Assembly: GCF_007279655.1 (NCBI RefSeq)
Contig: NZ_QKWN01000002.1
Coordinates: forward strand, 62,001-126,000
DNA from: Robertkochia solimangrovi
GTDB taxonomy: Bacteria; Bacteroidota; Bacteroidia; Flavobacteriales; Flavobacteriaceae
Reading direction: 5' to 3'
Length of the DNA: 64,000 nt
Shown: positions 34,986 through 43,451 of the stretch, one piece after another
Position numbering within the stretch: the first letter of the stretch is position 1
How the letters are laid out: the number at the start of each line of letters is the position of its first letter
Position numbers and translations under genes: made by a program
The notes under the pieces: generated by a model
Told to the model about the DNA's origin: nothing
The model's database searches: none
The model's input: only the letters and a program-made list of their open reading frames with translations

Positions 34986-37361
34986 ATGGAAAACTCAAAC
35001 GATAATTCACAATCAAAGGCAAAATTTGGATTTTCTGAAAAATCGGATCTGAAAAGAACCATTTTCAAATATCTTAAATATTGGAAATTATTTTTGGCCA
35101 GTGTCATAATTTTTGTTGTACTGGCCAAATTATATACACGATATGCAACTCCTGTATTTTCATCGGAAGCGAGTATCAGATTATTACAGGAAAAAAGTTC
35201 TACACCAGAAGCTGCGCTTCTGGGTACCTCAGGTATGGTTTCCGGGATGGATAAACTGATCGTAGACGAAATAGAAATTATAAAATCCCGAGAATTACAA
35301 AAAGAAGTCGTAAAGGAGCTCGACTATAATATCTCTATTTATTCACAGGGAAAAATTAAAAATATTCCTTTATACCCTTATTATCCGATAAAGGTGAATT
35401 TTTTAGTGAACGATTCAATATTGGATAACTCTTCATTGGAATTTACGCTTAAACAGATCACGGATGAAACATTTGTATACGTGGATGAATATGGTCTTGA
35501 AAGCCGCCAACGTTTTGGTACGGCCATAAAAACCTATATCGGAGATATCATAATTACTCCGGTTCCGGATTACCTGGATAAGTATATCAATTCAGGAACC
35601 ATCCTGTTTAAATTGAAACCTGTCTGGCAAGTCGCAGAAAGCTATAAGCGAAAATTACTCGTATCTAATGAAAACGACCGCGTGAATCGTTCGAATCTTA
35701 TCAAGATCAAAATCACCGATGAGGTTCCACAAAAGGCAGAGCGTTACCTGAATCGTCTCATTGAGGTATATAATCAGAATTCCGTACAACGGAAAAGTGA
35801 TATATCTCAGGTCACCTATAAATTTATCAATGATCGTCTTGAACTGATATCTTCAGAACTTGATGAGGTTGATAAAACCATCGAGCGCTTCAAGGTTGGT
35901 AACAAATTGACTAATGTTACCTCAGAAGCAGGGCTCTTTGTCGAAGCTGATGCCAAAAATGAAGAACAATTATTATCCTTGGGTGCTCAGTTAAATACGG
36001 TGAACTATATGATCAATTACCTGGAATCTCAACAGGAATTTTCTTCAATACCGGCTAATATCGGACTATCAGACCCTAATATTTCCAATATTTCAACGAA
36101 GTACAATGAATTAATTTTGGAACGAAGCCGTTTATTGAGGAGTTCAGGAGAGAAAAACCCGATCGTAGTTCAATTGGATTCGCGGTTGAATGGATTGAAG
36201 GAATCCTTGTTAAGCAGTTTGAGAAATTTAAAGAACACCCTGAATATTCAGTATAATAATTTAAAATCTCAAGAAGAAATTCTGGATGCAAGAATCTCCA
36301 ATGTCCCCGGTCAGGAAAGACAAAACAGAGATATTCAACGGCAACAAAATATTAAGGAGGCCATCTATCTTTATCTATTACAAAAGCGGGAAGAAGCGGC
36401 TATAGCAATGGCAACGACTTCGCCGAATGCTGAGGTTATTAATTATGCCTATACCGATGTTAAGCGCCCGGACTCACCAAAGACGATGGCGATTTTGTTG
36501 TCGGCATTTATATTTGGTCTGGCCATTCCGTTCCTGTACATCTATATAAAAGATCTTTTCGATACCAAGATTCATTCTAAGAAAGATCTCAAAGCGCTGA
36601 TCAGAGGAATCCCTATCATCGGGCAATTACCGGATATGGGTAAAAAGGAATCGGGTAAACTCAATCTTAATGATCGTACTGTAATGGCCGAATCGTTCAG
36701 GAGCCTGCGCACCAATATCGATTTTCTAAATGGCGTTCCTTCTCATGTCGGTAAAGTGGTCTATATTACCTCGACCATCAATGGGGAAGGGAAATCATTT
36801 ATCGCTTATAACCTGGCAGCTACTTATGCCTATGCCAATAAAAAAGTATTGCTGATCGGTGCTGATATCCGAAAACCTAATTTAAACGGGTATATCAAAA
36901 GCAAAGAAAAGCGCGGGCTATCCGATTTTCTGTCGGGTCATACAACGCTGCATGAGGTCATAAAACCGGTATTGTCATTCGATACCTTTGATGTGATCCA
37001 GTCAGGAAACATTCCTCCAAATCCATCAGAATTGCTCATGAGTAAACGTATGGATGAACTCTTTGAAGCTGTTAGAGCTATGTACGATGTGATTATTGTG
37101 GATACAGCTCCAACGATGCTGGTCACAGATACATTGCTCATCGGTAAGTTCAGTGATCGTACGCTTTATGTTACCCGTGCTGAATATACCGATAAGGAAC
37201 TGCTTCAGAATGTGGAAGAGATCTATGAGGAGAATAAGTTAAATGGCCTCTGTCTGATGGTTAATGATGTGAAATCTGAAAACTTCCATTATGACAATAA
37301 GTATGTGTATGCTTATGCAGCCGATAGTAAAAGCAGGCGATGGTTCCGAAAAAATAAATGA
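34986..37361 (+). CDS. wzc: Wzc-like co-polymerase and tyrosine autokinase
   Basis: The 791-residue protein has a Wzz domain with a first membrane helix at about 36-53, a long coiled-coil periplasmic region (about 270-450), a second membrane helix at about 505-525 and a cytoplasmic BY-kinase domain. Walker A is GEGKS (600-604), Walker A' is VLLIGADIRKP (with Gly where many homologues have Asp) and Walker B is VIIVDTAP (D706). Four tyrosines cluster near the C-terminus (769, 773, 775, 777), the expected autophosphorylation cluster. It controls chain length and export with Wza and Wzy. Confidence 0.93.
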   Translation: MENSNDNSQSKAKFGFSEKSDLKRTIFKYLKYWKLFLASVIIFVVLAKLYTRYATPVFSSEASIRLLQEKSSTPEAALLGTSGMVSGMDKLIVDEIEIIKSRELQKEVVKELDYNISIYSQGKIKNIPLYPYYPIKVNFLVNDSILDNSSLEFTLKQITDETFVYVDEYGLESRQRFGTAIKTYIGDIIITPVPDYLDKYINSGTILFKLKPVWQVAESYKRKLLVSNENDRVNRSNLIKIKITDEVPQKAERYLNRLIEVYNQNSVQRKSDISQVTYKFINDRLELISSELDEVDKTIERFKVGNKLTNVTSEAGLFVEADAKNEEQLLSLGAQLNTVNYMINYLESQQEFSSIPANIGLSDPNISNISTKYNELILERSRLLRSSGEKNPIVVQLDSRLNGLKESLLSSLRNLKNTLNIQYNNLKSQEEILDARISNVPGQERQNRDIQRQQNIKEAIYLYLLQKREEAAIAMATTSPNAEVINYAYTDVKRPDSPKTMAILLSAFIFGLAIPFLYIYIKDLFDTKIHSKKDLKALIRGIPIIGQLPDMGKKESGKLNLNDRTVMAESFRSLRTNIDFLNGVPSHVGKVVYITSTINGEGKSFIAYNLAATYAYANKKVLLIGADIRKPNLNGYIKSKEKRGLSDFLSGHTTLHEVIKPVLSFDTFDVIQSGNIPPNPSELLMSKRMDELFEAVRAMYDVIIVDTAPTMLVTDTLLIGKFSDRTLYVTRAEYTDKELLQNVEEIYEENKLNGLCLMVNDVKSENFHYDNKYVYAYAADSKSRRWFRKNK

Positions 37362-37423
37362 GAAGTTCCAGGTAGATCTTTATTGATTTCCGGAGCTAGG
37401 TAAGATTTCGTATCTTACATCAT

Positions 37424-37612
37424 ATGAAATTGATGATCGTGATTTATGAAGTCTTTGTACTGCTGGTTCAGCAACCCGGAAATCTTCCATCTCCGGAAGA
37501 TAATACGCCATTAGACCTTACATCATGGTCGGAAGTAATTTTATATATCTTACTTCCGATCCTGTTTATGATCTTTTACTTCTGGTGGCGGAAGAAGAGG
37601 GATAGGGATTAA
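37424..37612 (+). CDS. Small single-pass membrane protein
   Basis: The 62-residue protein has a weakly hydrophobic N-terminus, a proline- and acid-rich middle (LPSPEDNTPLDLTSW) and one clear membrane helix (about residues 35-55) followed by a basic tail WRKKRDRD. This layout recurs as an uncharacterised small protein in flavobacteria; no function is known to me. It starts 62 bases after wzc. A short hairpin (GTAAGAT/ATCTTAC, 37401-37419) lies just before the start. Confidence 0.7.
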   Translation: MKLMIVIYEVFVLLVQQPGNLPSPEDNTPLDLTSWSEVILYILLPILFMIFYFWWRKKRDRD

Positions 37613-37614
37613 GA

Positions 37615-37770
37615 ATTCTCAATTAGTTTAAGTTACGCTGTTACATGTTACCTTGTGAAGTAGTGAAGCAGTAACACAGTAAACTGTATTCTGTAGAATC
37701 CTCAATTCTCCATTCTCCATTCTCAATTCTCCATTCTCAATTCTTAATCCATAATTCATAATCCTTTATT
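37615..37770. repeat. Octamer-type repeat, inverted relative to 2384-2528
   Basis: About 37697-37750 consists of TCAATTCT and TCCATTCT units, the reverse complement and a variant of the AGAATTGA unit at 2384. Next to it (37632-37676) are GTTACGCTGTTAC and diverged inverted copies of it. An element close to this, AACGCTGTACCATG, also flanks the octamers near 2567-2580. The region overlaps the 3' end of the next small gene. Confidence 0.75.
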
Positions 37771-37902
37771 ATTCTTTTTTTTACCGAACCATCCTAAAGG
37801 CAGGATCAGAAAAAAGAAGAGGTATTTACCGGTTACGATACCGATAACTGTAATTATCAGTCCGATCCAGAGTAGTGTATCCTTATTTTTACCGGAAAAC
37901 AT
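37756..37902 (-). CDS. Small membrane protein (48 aa)
   Basis: The minus-strand frame from the ATG at 37902 gives 48 residues: a short polar start (MFSGKNKDT), two short hydrophobic stretches (about residues 10-24 and 28-38) and a lysine-rich tail. The composition and topology are those of a real small membrane protein, and comparable ones are common next to such genes in flavobacteria. The 3' end runs into the repeat region, so the last residues may not be conserved. Function unknown. Confidence 0.5.
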   Translation of the reverse strand: MFSGKNKDTLLWIGLIITVIGIVTGKYLFFFLILPLGWFGKKKNNKGL

Positions 37903-37999
37903 AGGAGTATAGCATTATTTATTACAAAGGGAAGCATTCCTCTTAATTTACCAAAGGAAATCAAGGGGAAATATTACAATTAAAACGTAACTTGCTGAC

Positions 38000-38149
38000 A
38001 TGAAGAGAGTAGCTTCCATTTTGTTGATCTTAATAGGTATTGCAATGTTATACCTTGGGGTGCAAAACGCTATGTTACCACCTATACTTACCGGTATTGG
38101 CTTTTTCATTATTTCCTGGGTTTTCTGGGGTAAAAACATGAAATCCTGA
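38000..38149 (+). CDS. Small membrane protein (49 aa)
   Basis: The + strand frame from the ATG at 38000 to the TGA at 38149 encodes 49 residues. Two hydrophobic helices (about 5-20 and 28-43) flank a short loop (VQNAMLPP), with a lysine-containing end. It is divergent from the 48-aa protein, with 97 bases between them. The hydrophobic pattern and helix-helix spacing favour a real gene. No function is known. Confidence 0.5.
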   Translation: MKRVASILLILIGIAMLYLGVQNAMLPPILTGIGFFIISWVFWGKNMKS

Positions 38150-38250
38150 ATACAGGTAAGCCACCCAAAAGATATATGTATATTTGCGCGCGAAAAATGG
38201 CGGAATCACAACCGGTGTGGTTAAGATGTGTTGTGAGTTTATGAAAGAAG

Positions 38251-39351
38251 GTGAGAAAAGGAAAAAATAAAGGGGATAGCAGGAAGTGGTTTCGGATCGT
38301 ACACCGTTGGTTGGGTTTAACTTCCGGGTGCATCGTATTTATCGTTGCGATCACGGGAAGCATTTTCGCTTTTCATGATGAAATTGCCGATCTTATCTAT
38401 TCTTATAGAAAAGTTCCACCCCGGGAACAATCTTTTGTTTCTCCGTCAATACTTCTTAGAGCAGCAGTTCAGGATCATGAGGATGCGATCTTTGACATGG
38501 TGGTTTATCAATCGGAAGACAGACCTGCCAATGTTTACGGGACCCTAAAAGGGGTACCTCACGAAATATATTATAATCCGTATACGGGCCAAGAATTATT
38601 TATACGAAATTTGGACACCGATTTTTTTCTGATCATCGAAAAGATTCATCGATTTTTGTATTTGCCGGAAGCTGTAGGAAAGCAGGTAGTGGGGATCGCT
38701 ACCATCGTATTTTTATTCATGCTGATCTCCGGAATTTTTCTTTGGTTTCCCAGAAATAAGAAGCATTTAAGGGATTACTTCCGTATTCGCTGGAATGCGA
38801 GATGGAGACGGATAAACTTTGACTGGCATCGCATCACGGGTATATATGTCTGTTTACTGGCACTGATTGTGGCGTTGACGGGGTTGAGCTTTAGTTATGA
38901 ATGGATGCATGAAGCATTTTATTCGGCTGGCAATTTAGGGCAGCGGGAAGCCAATGATTTCTTTTCTCCGGTTGTATCTAAAGCAAAGCCTGAAGATATT
39001 GCTCTTGATATCGCATGGAAAAGAACTCTGGAAATGTTGCCTGAGAGTGGGATGAGTTTCATTTTCCGTCAAGGGGAAACATTGCCGTTGCTTACAGGAG
39101 CCTATCCGTTTCCTCTGGAATTTCATCATCAATCTAATTTTTATTTCGATCAGAGAACCGGTGCGCTCTTACATACACAGCTCTATGACTCCAAGAGTAA
39201 TGGTTTACAACTCCAGGAAATGAATTATGGTTTGCATACCGGGCAATATTTCGGACTTCCGGGAAAGATAGTTGCTTTTTTTATCAGTTTATTTATAGCG
39301 GGTTTACCGGTATCCGGATTTCTTATCTGGTGGGGTAGAAAGAATAGATAA
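38251..39351 (+). CDS. PepSY-associated membrane protein
   Basis: The 366-residue protein starts at a GTG (the only start ahead of RKGKNKGD in this frame; a stop lies 7 bases upstream). It begins with the family signature FRIVHRWLGLTSGCIVFIVAITGSIFAFHDEI. Further membrane helices lie near residues 145-165, 195-215 and 345-362, with a periplasmic PepSY-like region between. Members of this family are inner-membrane proteins often found with siderophore receptors and proposed to reduce ferric complexes. No receptor gene is adjacent here, so the substrate is open. Confidence 0.85.
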   Translation: MRKGKNKGDSRKWFRIVHRWLGLTSGCIVFIVAITGSIFAFHDEIADLIYSYRKVPPREQSFVSPSILLRAAVQDHEDAIFDMVVYQSEDRPANVYGTLKGVPHEIYYNPYTGQELFIRNLDTDFFLIIEKIHRFLYLPEAVGKQVVGIATIVFLFMLISGIFLWFPRNKKHLRDYFRIRWNARWRRINFDWHRITGIYVCLLALIVALTGLSFSYEWMHEAFYSAGNLGQREANDFFSPVVSKAKPEDIALDIAWKRTLEMLPESGMSFIFRQGETLPLLTGAYPFPLEFHHQSNFYFDQRTGALLHTQLYDSKSNGLQLQEMNYGLHTGQYFGLPGKIVAFFISLFIAGLPVSGFLIWWGRKNR

Positions 39352-39398
39352 TTCATTTTATAAGTGCTGTAATCACTATCCCCTTCAAAGAAATTCCT

Positions 39399-39406
39399 TA
39401 GATTTG
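39399..39406 (+). promoter_or_regulatory. Possible Bacteroidota -7 box
   Basis: TAGATTTG matches the TAnnTTTG -7 consensus of Bacteroidota promoters and lies 20 bases before the start at 39427. No TTG is present at the expected -33 position. Confidence 0.35.
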
Positions 39407-39426
39407 TGTAGAATAATTAGCTGCAT

Positions 39427-39936
39427 ATGAAGCGATTTCTGACACTTTCCATACTGTTTCTTTTAATAGCCGGATGTAAAAAGGAAGAACCCATGCATGT
39501 TTATGGGAAAGTAAACTGGGAGGGACGTACATTGCCGTATAAATTGAGTGATTCATTAGTTTCCGGAACCTCATATCTTTCGGTATATGCAGAAATTTAT
39601 AGTGAAACCGAACATCGACTACATAAATTAACTGCAACGATCAGTTTACGTAATACAGATCCAAAGGATTCCATTTACCTTACCAAAGCCGTATATTTCA
39701 ATACCGAAGGAAAACTTATTCATAATTATTTTGATGAACCTGTATTTATCCGGCCTATGGAAACACTGGAGATCGTAATTGCGGAAGAAGAAGGAGCGGG
39801 AGGAACCGGTGGAAATTTCCTTTTCGACTGGAAAACTGACAAAACAGCTTCTGAACCTTTATTTGAATGCGTAATGCTCTCTACGTACGGACAACAAGGT
39901 TTATCATTTACGACACAAGGAAAAAGAGTTCGCTAA
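39427..39936 (+). CDS. DUF3124 lipoprotein
   Basis: The 169-residue protein has a lipoprotein signal (LLIAGC, Cys17) and then a single domain with SGTSYLSVYAEIYS, LTATISLRNTDPKDSIYLTKAVYFNTEGKLI and GAGGTGGNFLFDW, which match the DUF3124 family. That family has no established function. Its stop overlaps the start of the MarC gene by one base (TAATG), so the two are co-translated. It may have its own promoter at about 39399. Confidence 0.85.
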   Translation: MKRFLTLSILFLLIAGCKKEEPMHVYGKVNWEGRTLPYKLSDSLVSGTSYLSVYAEIYSETEHRLHKLTATISLRNTDPKDSIYLTKAVYFNTEGKLIHNYFDEPVFIRPMETLEIVIAEEEGAGGTGGNFLFDWKTDKTASEPLFECVMLSTYGQQGLSFTTQGKRVR

Positions 39937-40544
39937 TGACTGAATTGATCACAAAAATCTTTTTTCTTATAGCGGTAATCGATCCATTGGGATCAGTTCC
40001 TGTTTTTTTGGAAGCCACTAAACGGTTCAATGATAAGGTGCGGAAGAAGATCGCTTTTCAGGCATCTATTGTAGCCTTCCTGATATTGCTGTTTTTCATA
40101 GGAATCGGTCAGATCATTCTTGAATGGATGTCCGTTTCCCTAAATGCGTTTCAGATCTCCGGAGGTGTTATTCTTTTCTTGTTTGCACTGACCATGATCT
40201 TCGGAGATGGTAAACCCGAATCTGAAAAGCACCTCATCGATGATTATAAACATGTAACAATCTTTCCTATTGCAACACCATCCATAGCCTCTCCGGGGGC
40301 GATCATGGCGGTTGTACTTCTGACTGATAATAATGTGTATACGATCCAACAACAGATCATTACTACAATATTGGTAATGCTGGTAATATTTTTAACGATG
40401 TTACTTCTTAAAGCAGCGTCTCATGTACAAAAGCGCATCGGAAATTATGGGATCACCGTGATCAGTAAGATTATGGGTTTAATCCTGGCAGCCTATGCTG
40501 TGCAGAGTATTCTTTCCGGCTTGAAATCTTTTTTCATGGAATAA
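39936..40544 (+). CDS. MarC/UPF0056 family membrane protein
   Basis: The best start is the ATG at 39936, which shares a base with the stop of the DUF3124 gene and gives 202 residues. The frame is open further upstream to 39867, but that part only shadows the previous gene. The protein has six hydrophobic helices, an early FFLIAVIDPLGSVPVFLE, and PIATPSIASPGAIMAVVLL in the middle, both typical of MarC. The family was once linked to multidrug resistance, but this is not supported; its transport role is unknown. Confidence 0.9.
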   Translation: MTELITKIFFLIAVIDPLGSVPVFLEATKRFNDKVRKKIAFQASIVAFLILLFFIGIGQIILEWMSVSLNAFQISGGVILFLFALTMIFGDGKPESEKHLIDDYKHVTIFPIATPSIASPGAIMAVVLLTDNNVYTIQQQIITTILVMLVIFLTMLLLKAASHVQKRIGNYGITVISKIMGLILAAYAVQSILSGLKSFFME

Positions 40545-40759
40545 TTATTTTCCCCACTGTTGATTACCGTATCTAGCGTTAATTATTCCGTAACAAACTT
40601 TATTTTCAGGATCATCTTTTAAAAAATTCGAACGAAGTTACCGGATCGTTTTAAGGGTAAAGTGATTTTTATTCGTTTACCTAAGGAAGGCAAAAAGATC
40701 TCCTGTTACCCAGGCCATCTCAAACCTTTATTACAGTTATAAATTATTCAAATAGGAAT

Positions 40760-40791
40760 ATTACCCGGACTGAACTTATGGTCCGGGTAAT
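40760..40791. other. Stem-loop upstream of the TlpA-like gene
   Basis: ATTACCCGGAC (40760-40770) pairs perfectly with GTCCGGGTAAT (40781-40791) around a 10-base loop, ending 17 bases before the ATG at 40809. Only TTTG follows, so it is a weak terminator at best. It may be a leader structure. The rest of 40545-40808 shows nothing else. Confidence 0.55.
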
Positions 40792-40808
40792 TTGAAACAA
40801 TCAACCTC

Positions 40809-41996
40809 ATGAAAAACGGATTTAAGAACTTATTTATTGCCGCTGTTTGCGGAATGATGACCGGATGTGCCGGACCCAGGGAAAAGACACCGGAAAACAC
40901 TTTTGTTTTGCGTGCTGAAATCAAAAACCTAAATGAGCCATATTTGGTCTATTACGAAAAGAATGATTTATATCCGGGTGGGTACAGAATGGATACCCTG
41001 AAAGTTATTGATGGAAAATTTGAGTTTAGGGATTCACTTGATGGCGTAAAGGATTACCGGATCTTTGTTAAGCAAGCTACAAAATATATAGATGAAAGAG
41101 CAAGTCTGCCTACTATCGTCAACCAGATCAGATTCCTCGGATATCCCGGTGCAGAGATCACAGTCAGGGGTGAAATATCTGATTTTGTCAATGCTTATCC
41201 CTCGGATGGAGGAATAAATGATACCTACGCTGATCTGAATCGAAAGATCTACCCGTTGTTGAATGAAGATGTAACAATGCGCATGGAACATTTTAAGTAC
41301 AGCAGAGCAAATCCTGATATTGAAATTTCGTATGACTCAGTGGATAGAAGATCGGAAGCACTGAATTCTAAAGTTTTTGAAATAAAGAAGGCGTTTATCT
41401 CTGATAATCTGAATACCCCGGCAGCGGTTTACACGCTTCTGACTGCCTTTAACAGAAAGGAGTTTGATCTGGAGACCACAAAGGATTACTATACTTCTAT
41501 GAACGAAGAAGAATTGAAGGATCTGAGTTTCTATAAGGAATTGGGAGGCAGACTTGATGCTATTGAATCTACTGCAGTGGGGAGTAAAGCGCCTTCTTTG
41601 ATGACTAAAAATGTATTGGAAGGAGAGGGGTTCGATCTGGAAAGTTTAAAAGGAAATTATGTATTGATCGATTATTGGGGGACATGGTGTGGTCCTTGTA
41701 TGGGAGAGATGCCTAAAATAAAAGAATATGTAGAAAAATATGCCGATAAGAATTTTGTCGTACTCGGTGTAGACTCAGGAGATACGGAAGAAAACTGGAG
41801 AAGTATGATCGAGTCCAGGCAGCTGAACTGGACACATATCAGGAGTACACCGGAGCATGACCTGTTGATTCCCTACAATGTTAACGCCTTCCCGACAAAA
41901 TTTCTGATCGACCCGGAAGGTAAGATCCTATACAATTCTAAATCTGCTGACGGCAAAAAGGTCTTTGATGTCATAGACGAGATCTTCAAAGGTTAA
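40809..41996 (+). CDS. TlpA-like thioredoxin lipoprotein with DUF4369 domain
   Basis: The 395-residue protein has a lipobox (MTGC, Cys20), an N-terminal DUF4369-like beta domain (about 30-130: LRAEIKNLNEPYLVYY...DTLKVIDGKFEF), a helical linker, and a C-terminal thioredoxin domain with WGTWCGPC, giving the redox pair C294/C297, and the cis-proline in NAFPTKFLIDPEG. It is probably a periplasmic thiol-disulfide oxidoreductase anchored to a membrane. A second protein with the same layout is encoded at 54032. It ends in a strong terminator. Confidence 0.9.
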   Translation: MKNGFKNLFIAAVCGMMTGCAGPREKTPENTFVLRAEIKNLNEPYLVYYEKNDLYPGGYRMDTLKVIDGKFEFRDSLDGVKDYRIFVKQATKYIDERASLPTIVNQIRFLGYPGAEITVRGEISDFVNAYPSDGGINDTYADLNRKIYPLLNEDVTMRMEHFKYSRANPDIEISYDSVDRRSEALNSKVFEIKKAFISDNLNTPAAVYTLLTAFNRKEFDLETTKDYYTSMNEEELKDLSFYKELGGRLDAIESTAVGSKAPSLMTKNVLEGEGFDLESLKGNYVLIDYWGTWCGPCMGEMPKIKEYVEKYADKNFVVLGVDSGDTEENWRSMIESRQLNWTHIRSTPEHDLLIPYNVNAFPTKFLIDPEGKILYNSKSADGKKVFDVIDEIFKG

Positions 41997-42065
41997 GCTT
42001 CGAAACACAAATTTGTTTCAACTTCACATTTCATTTTGAAAGTTGCTTAGTAATTGGTTAATGGG

Positions 42066-42093
42066 AAAACCGGGTGAAATCCACCCGGTTTTT
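42066..42093. terminator. Bidirectional terminator
   Basis: AAAACCGGGTG (42066-42076) pairs with CACCCGGTTTT (42082-42092) around a 5-base loop. A T-run follows on the + strand and TTTTCCC on the minus strand. It serves the convergent TlpA-like and HAD genes. Confidence 0.88.
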
Positions 42094-42106
42094 ATAGTAG
42101 GGAATA

Positions 42107-43141
42107 TTATGGATAAATAGTATTCCAATCACTTTTCATATCGATGATTATCCAACCGTATTTTTCTGCGTCATCCAGGGCTTGGTCCAATTCGCCAATA
42201 TGTGATTCCCGGTCATATGCATATTCCCGTTCTCCGTCGGTATGATGAACGATGAGTCCGAATCTGGGATAACCGGTAGCCGTTGAGGTATATTGTAACA
42301 TTTGGTAGTCACCATCCGAATTTCCGGCAGTAAATATGGGTCTTTTCCCGATATACTGATGGATGCCAACCGGTTTACCTTCTTTGTCGTCAATAAAGTT
42401 TAATTCGGGTTGTTTTATCAATACCGGGGTACCATCCTCTTTTACTTCATAAGTTACTTTCCCTGAACTACCTACTACCTGGTCCGGTGGAATACCATAG
42501 GCTTCCTCTGCCCAAACACGAATAAAATCAATTCCTCCTCCGGAAACTATAAAGGTCTTATATCCGTGATCCCGAAGATAATCCAGAAGTTCCAGCATCG
42601 GTTTAAAGATCATTTCATCATAATGTTTTCCTGTCTTGGGATGGGTAGCCGTAGCTATCCAGTCGGCAACTGTTTTATTGAATTCGTCAGTGGTCATTCC
42701 GGCATGTGTGGTACCCAGTATACTTAAGACACTTTTCATTCCTCCTGCTAAAACCGTTTCCATATCTCCTTCCATAATGGCTTTAAAAGGTTGTTCTGAT
42801 TTCCATTCCGGGTGATCAGGAGCCATTGCCTTTATACGATCGATTGCAAAGATGAATTGAAAATACAAGGGTTGCTCCGTCCAAAGTGTTCCGTCATTGT
42901 CAAAGCAGGCAATTCTATCCTTTTCAGGTACGAAATCGGAACTTCCATTAGTTGTGGTTTTTGTCACAAAATCAATAATGGCAGATTTTGCAGCTCCCTC
43001 ATTCCAGGAGGGTAGCGGATCAACCATTTCCTGACCCTGGGTTTCCTGTGCTATGGTATCAGTTTTCACCGACTCTTTACAACCTAATGTGAAAACAAGA
43101 AAAAGTGCTAAGATGAATTGTTTTAAAAACATATTTTTCAA
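42107..43141 (-). CDS. HAD-family phosphatase lipoprotein
   Basis: The 344-residue protein has a lipobox (TLGC, Cys21). Its HAD motif I is CFDNDGTLW (D81 as nucleophile, D83 as acid/base), motif II is FIVSGGG near residue 193, and a GNSDGDYQM segment serves as motif IV near 270. It belongs to the group of secreted, non-specific acid phosphatases close to phosphoserine-phosphatase-like HAD enzymes. It likely acts in the periplasm or at the outer membrane to release phosphate. It is a single-gene unit; the 310 bases upstream (43142-43451) contain only the arsM terminator. Confidence 0.85.
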   Translation of the reverse strand: MKNMFLKQFILALFLVFTLGCKESVKTDTIAQETQGQEMVDPLPSWNEGAAKSAIIDFVTKTTTNGSSDFVPEKDRIACFDNDGTLWTEQPLYFQFIFAIDRIKAMAPDHPEWKSEQPFKAIMEGDMETVLAGGMKSVLSILGTTHAGMTTDEFNKTVADWIATATHPKTGKHYDEMIFKPMLELLDYLRDHGYKTFIVSGGGIDFIRVWAEEAYGIPPDQVVGSSGKVTYEVKEDGTPVLIKQPELNFIDDKEGKPVGIHQYIGKRPIFTAGNSDGDYQMLQYTSTATGYPRFGLIVHHTDGEREYAYDRESHIGELDQALDDAEKYGWIIIDMKSDWNTIYP

Positions 43142-43384
43142 TTTATATATGATTTAATAATAGCTGGCCAAAACACAATGAGTTAGGTATCGGTATATTC
43201 AAGAGTGTATATAAAGCTTTGCGGCGATTTGTTTAAAGGAAAAATCTGAATTAAAGATATTAAAAAATAGAATGTAAAACATTGAAAAACAGAGTTAAAC
43301 GATATTTGTTATAAAGGAGTTCCATGAGATTCACTTTTTATGAAGGCAGCATGGGATTCAGGAATTTGGACAATAGTATAGTAA

Positions 43385-43426
43385 AGAAAAAATCCTTTTC
43401 AATACTTCAGAAGTAGTGAAAAGGAT
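43385..43426 (-). terminator. Terminator after arsM
   Basis: ATCCTTTTCA (43392-43401) pairs with TGAAAAGGAT (43417-43426), and the inner TACTT/AAGTA bases extend the stem apart from one mismatch. On the minus strand it is followed by TTTTTCTTTA. It lies 25 bases after the arsM stop. Confidence 0.82.
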
Positions 43427-43451
43427 CTTAAAAGTTGTCATATGGTTTCGA

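Noticed and set aside
39867-39935. Upstream extension of the MarC reading frame by 23 codons.
   Set aside because: It overlaps the end of the DUF3124 gene in another frame, and the ATG at 39936 gives a perfect MarC N-terminus.
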